Below are positions 6,152-7,724 of a stretch of 7,724 bases of DNA, piece by piece. The position numbers and the translations under genes are program-made. Each line of letters opens with the position of its first letter. The stretch's first letter is position 1. The DNA is from an uncultured Treponema sp. (GTDB taxonomy: Bacteria; Spirochaetota; Spirochaetia; Treponematales; Treponemataceae). The stretch spans positions 1 through 7,724 of the forward strand of contig CAKZZK010000265.1 of assembly GCA_937885235.1 (NCBI GenBank), in the 5' to 3' direction. The notes beneath the pieces are model-generated. The model had not been told where the DNA came from, searched no databases, and worked only from the letters and a program-made list of their open reading frames with translations.

Positions 6152-7724
6152 ATGTTTGTGAAACGGGCTTTATACACAGCGCTTTTTGTCGCCGCCTGCA
6201 TGATGCTCAATTATGCGGGGCGGGCGTTTGCATCGTATTTTCAGCTGCCGCTGTGGTTAGATTCCTTTGGAACGGTCATTGCGGCGTACAGGCTGGGACC
6301 GCTCTGCGGCGCCATCGTAGGCATTACCGGCAATATCCTGCACGGTTTGTACAGGCCGGTGGAGCTGGTCTACGGGCTAACAAGCATAGCCATAGCTTTC
6401 ATTATCGGCATTGCGTCTGAAAAAAAGAAACTGTCCACTTTGTTCGAGGTGAGTACGGTGAGCGTGCTTGTCACCTTTGCCTCTGTCTTTGTTTCCGTGC
6501 CGCTAAACTGCCTCTTTGCAGACAGCATGACGGGAAATGTATGGGGAGACGGCGTCATCCACTTCCTTCAGGAGGCTGGCGTCGCCCGCCCTGTCTGCAT
6601 TGTGACGGGACAGTTTTATATCGATTTCCTTGACAAGGTCATCACCATCATATCGCCGTTTTTATTGAAACTCTTCTTTACGAAGCTCTGGGGCAAATGC
6701 TTTGCGAAGCCATTGGGACTTGCCGCAGGAACGGCCATCTTTGCCCTGCTGCCCTGTCCTGCTAACGCGGCGGGTTTTGACTCCTACGTGCAGACCGTGT
6801 ACAACGGGATGAACGGGTTGAGCTGCGGCGAGGCAAACGACATCGTGCAGACAAACGATGGCATTCTGTGGATCGGCACCTATGCGGGGCTTTACCGCTA
6901 CAACGGCAGTGAGTTCCGCCTGATGAGCGATTATGCTTCCGTGCGCAATGCGAACTGCCTCTACGTGGACGAAGAGGGACGGCTGCTGATAGGCACGAAT
7001 GACAGCGGCCTTTCCATCTGCATCAACGAGCAGCTGGTGAACGTCATCACCCAGAAGGACGGATTGCCTTCAAATTCCGTGCGCTGTATAGTAAAGAGCA
7101 CTGACGGTATTTACTATGTGGGCACATCGCACGGCATGGTGACGGTTGTGCTCAGCAATGGCATAATGCCTGTCACTGTGGTGCAAGGCGTTCCTTCGGC
7201 ACGGCATATTTCTGCGGGAAAGGACGGCTTTGTGGCTGTGGTGAGCACGGACGGCATTCTCTGTCTGCTCAAAGAGGCAAAGCTGCTTGCATCCCTGGGC
7301 GTCGGCGCGGAGGGAGAGATTTTTACCAGCTGCACTTTTGGCAGGGACGGGCTCCTCTATGCGGGCACATCGCGAAACCGCATTTACTGCCTCGATGTCA
7401 GTTCCGGCGCTTTTGAAATGGCTTCCGGCAAGGAGGCGATCGAGTGCGGCACGCTCTCAAACCTCAACAAGATTTACTTTGCAGATGATGATACTGTTTT
7501 TGTTTGTGCAGACAACGGCATCGGTTATCTTGATGCCGACGGTGATTTTCATCTCATCAACACCACGCCCTTTAACAACTCCATAGACACCATGCTTATG
7601 GACTATCAGGGCAACTACTGGTTCACCTCGTCGCGTCTGGGCTTGCTCTGCCTTTCAGCTTCCATCATGACCGATATATACCGTCAGGCGGATATGGCTC
7701 CTGCTATGGTCAATTCGGTGGCAG
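6152..7724 (+). CDS. Membrane sensor: ECF-S-like domain plus Reg_prop beta-propeller (3' end missing)
   Basis: The reading frame is open from the ATG at 6152-6154, after an in-frame TAG at 6122-6124, to the window edge: 524 codons visible. Residues 1-180 are strongly hydrophobic with about six membrane spans. The segment LWLDSFGTVIAAYRLGPLCG (35-54) followed by AIVGITGN resembles the substrate-binding S components of ECF vitamin transporters. A further hydrophobic stretch (188-200) ends in ANAAGF, followed by a propeller. Propeller repeats of the two-component-regulator type include DGILWIGTYAGLYRYNG (236-252), DEEGRLLIGTNDSGL (about 273-287), GLPSNSV (304-310) with DGIYYVGTSHG (318-328), and GNYWFTSSRLGL (487-498). 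In this family the propeller is extracytoplasmic and senses ligands for a C-terminal kinase, GGDEF or regulator domain, here cut off. No ribosome binding site is seen; a GTG at 6158 is an alternative start. The propeller is secure, the ECF-S resemblance less so. Confidence 0.88.
   Translation, partial: MFVKRALYTALFVAACMMLNYAGRAFASYFQLPLWLDSFGTVIAAYRLGPLCGAIVGITGNILHGLYRPVELVYGLTSIAIAFIIGIASEKKKLSTLFEVSTVSVLVTFASVFVSVPLNCLFADSMTGNVWGDGVIHFLQEAGVARPVCIVTGQFYIDFLDKVITIISPFLLKLFFTKLWGKCFAKPLGLAAGTAIFALLPCPANAAGFDSYVQTVYNGMNGLSCGEANDIVQTNDGILWIGTYAGLYRYNGSEFRLMSDYASVRNANCLYVDEEGRLLIGTNDSGLSICINEQLVNVITQKDGLPSNSVRCIVKSTDGIYYVGTSHGMVTVVLSNGIMPVTVVQGVPSARHISAGKDGFVAVVSTDGILCLLKEAKLLASLGVGAEGEIFTSCTFGRDGLLYAGTSRNRIYCLDVSSGAFEMASGKEAIECGTLSNLNKIYFADDDTVFVCADNGIGYLDADGDFHLINTTPFNNSIDTMLMDYQGNYWFTSSRLGLLCLSASIMTDIYRQADMAPAMVNSVA

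Noticed and set aside
6115..6420. Plus-strand 101-codon frame starting MCIEPLF
   Set aside because: It overlaps the sensor gene in another frame; the sensor frame stays open to the window edge and has clear domains.
1..7724. tRNA, rRNA, CRISPR array, insertion sequence or phage att site
   Set aside because: No tRNA-like cloverleaf, repeat-spacer pattern, transposase motif or terminal repeats were seen.

Overview
The window holds a complete thiamine/TPP ABC importer operon (thiB-thiP-thiQ) on the minus strand under a TPP riboswitch. Beside it, on the plus strand, lie a large unrecognised membrane protein with an EF-hand-like motif and the 5' part of a membrane sensor gene that runs off the right edge. 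The layout (riboswitch-controlled ThiBPQ, a ThiB lipoprotein, a Reg_prop-type sensor) would fit a Treponema-like spirochaete of moderately high GC. That is an inference from gene content and family memory; no marker gene here proves the taxon.

Region by region: 1-287 is AT-rich and contains only plus-strand coding fragments in alternating frames, read as the decayed or mis-sequenced 3' part of an unrecognised gene. 288-3684 (minus) is thiB, thiP, thiQ, tightly packed: thiB and thiP share one base (TAATG), and thiP and thiQ are 8 bases apart. 3685-3868 is a divergent regulatory region with the TPP aptamer, a minus-strand promoter (TTGACT-17-TACGAT), a plus-strand promoter (TTGACA-17-TACCAT) and a 6-bp perfect inverted repeat over the plus-strand start. 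3869-6100 (plus) encodes a 743-residue protein of unknown function with a large soluble domain, one textbook EF-hand loop, a cysteine cluster and three C-terminal membrane segments. 6152-7724 (plus, incomplete) encodes an apparent fusion of an ECF-S-like multi-pass membrane domain with a two-component-regulator-type beta-propeller; its output domain is outside the window.

The transporter genes work together: the lipoprotein ThiB captures thiamine or its phosphates, ThiP forms the channel, ThiQ hydrolyses ATP, and TPP in the cell shuts the operon down through the riboswitch, whose 3' end contains the thiB ribosome binding site. The plus-strand genes have their own candidate promoters, and no functional link to thiamine is visible beyond proximity. 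The most unusual items are the sensor fusion with a probable leaderless start, the 743-residue protein, and the compact riboswitch with no obvious closing P1 helix.
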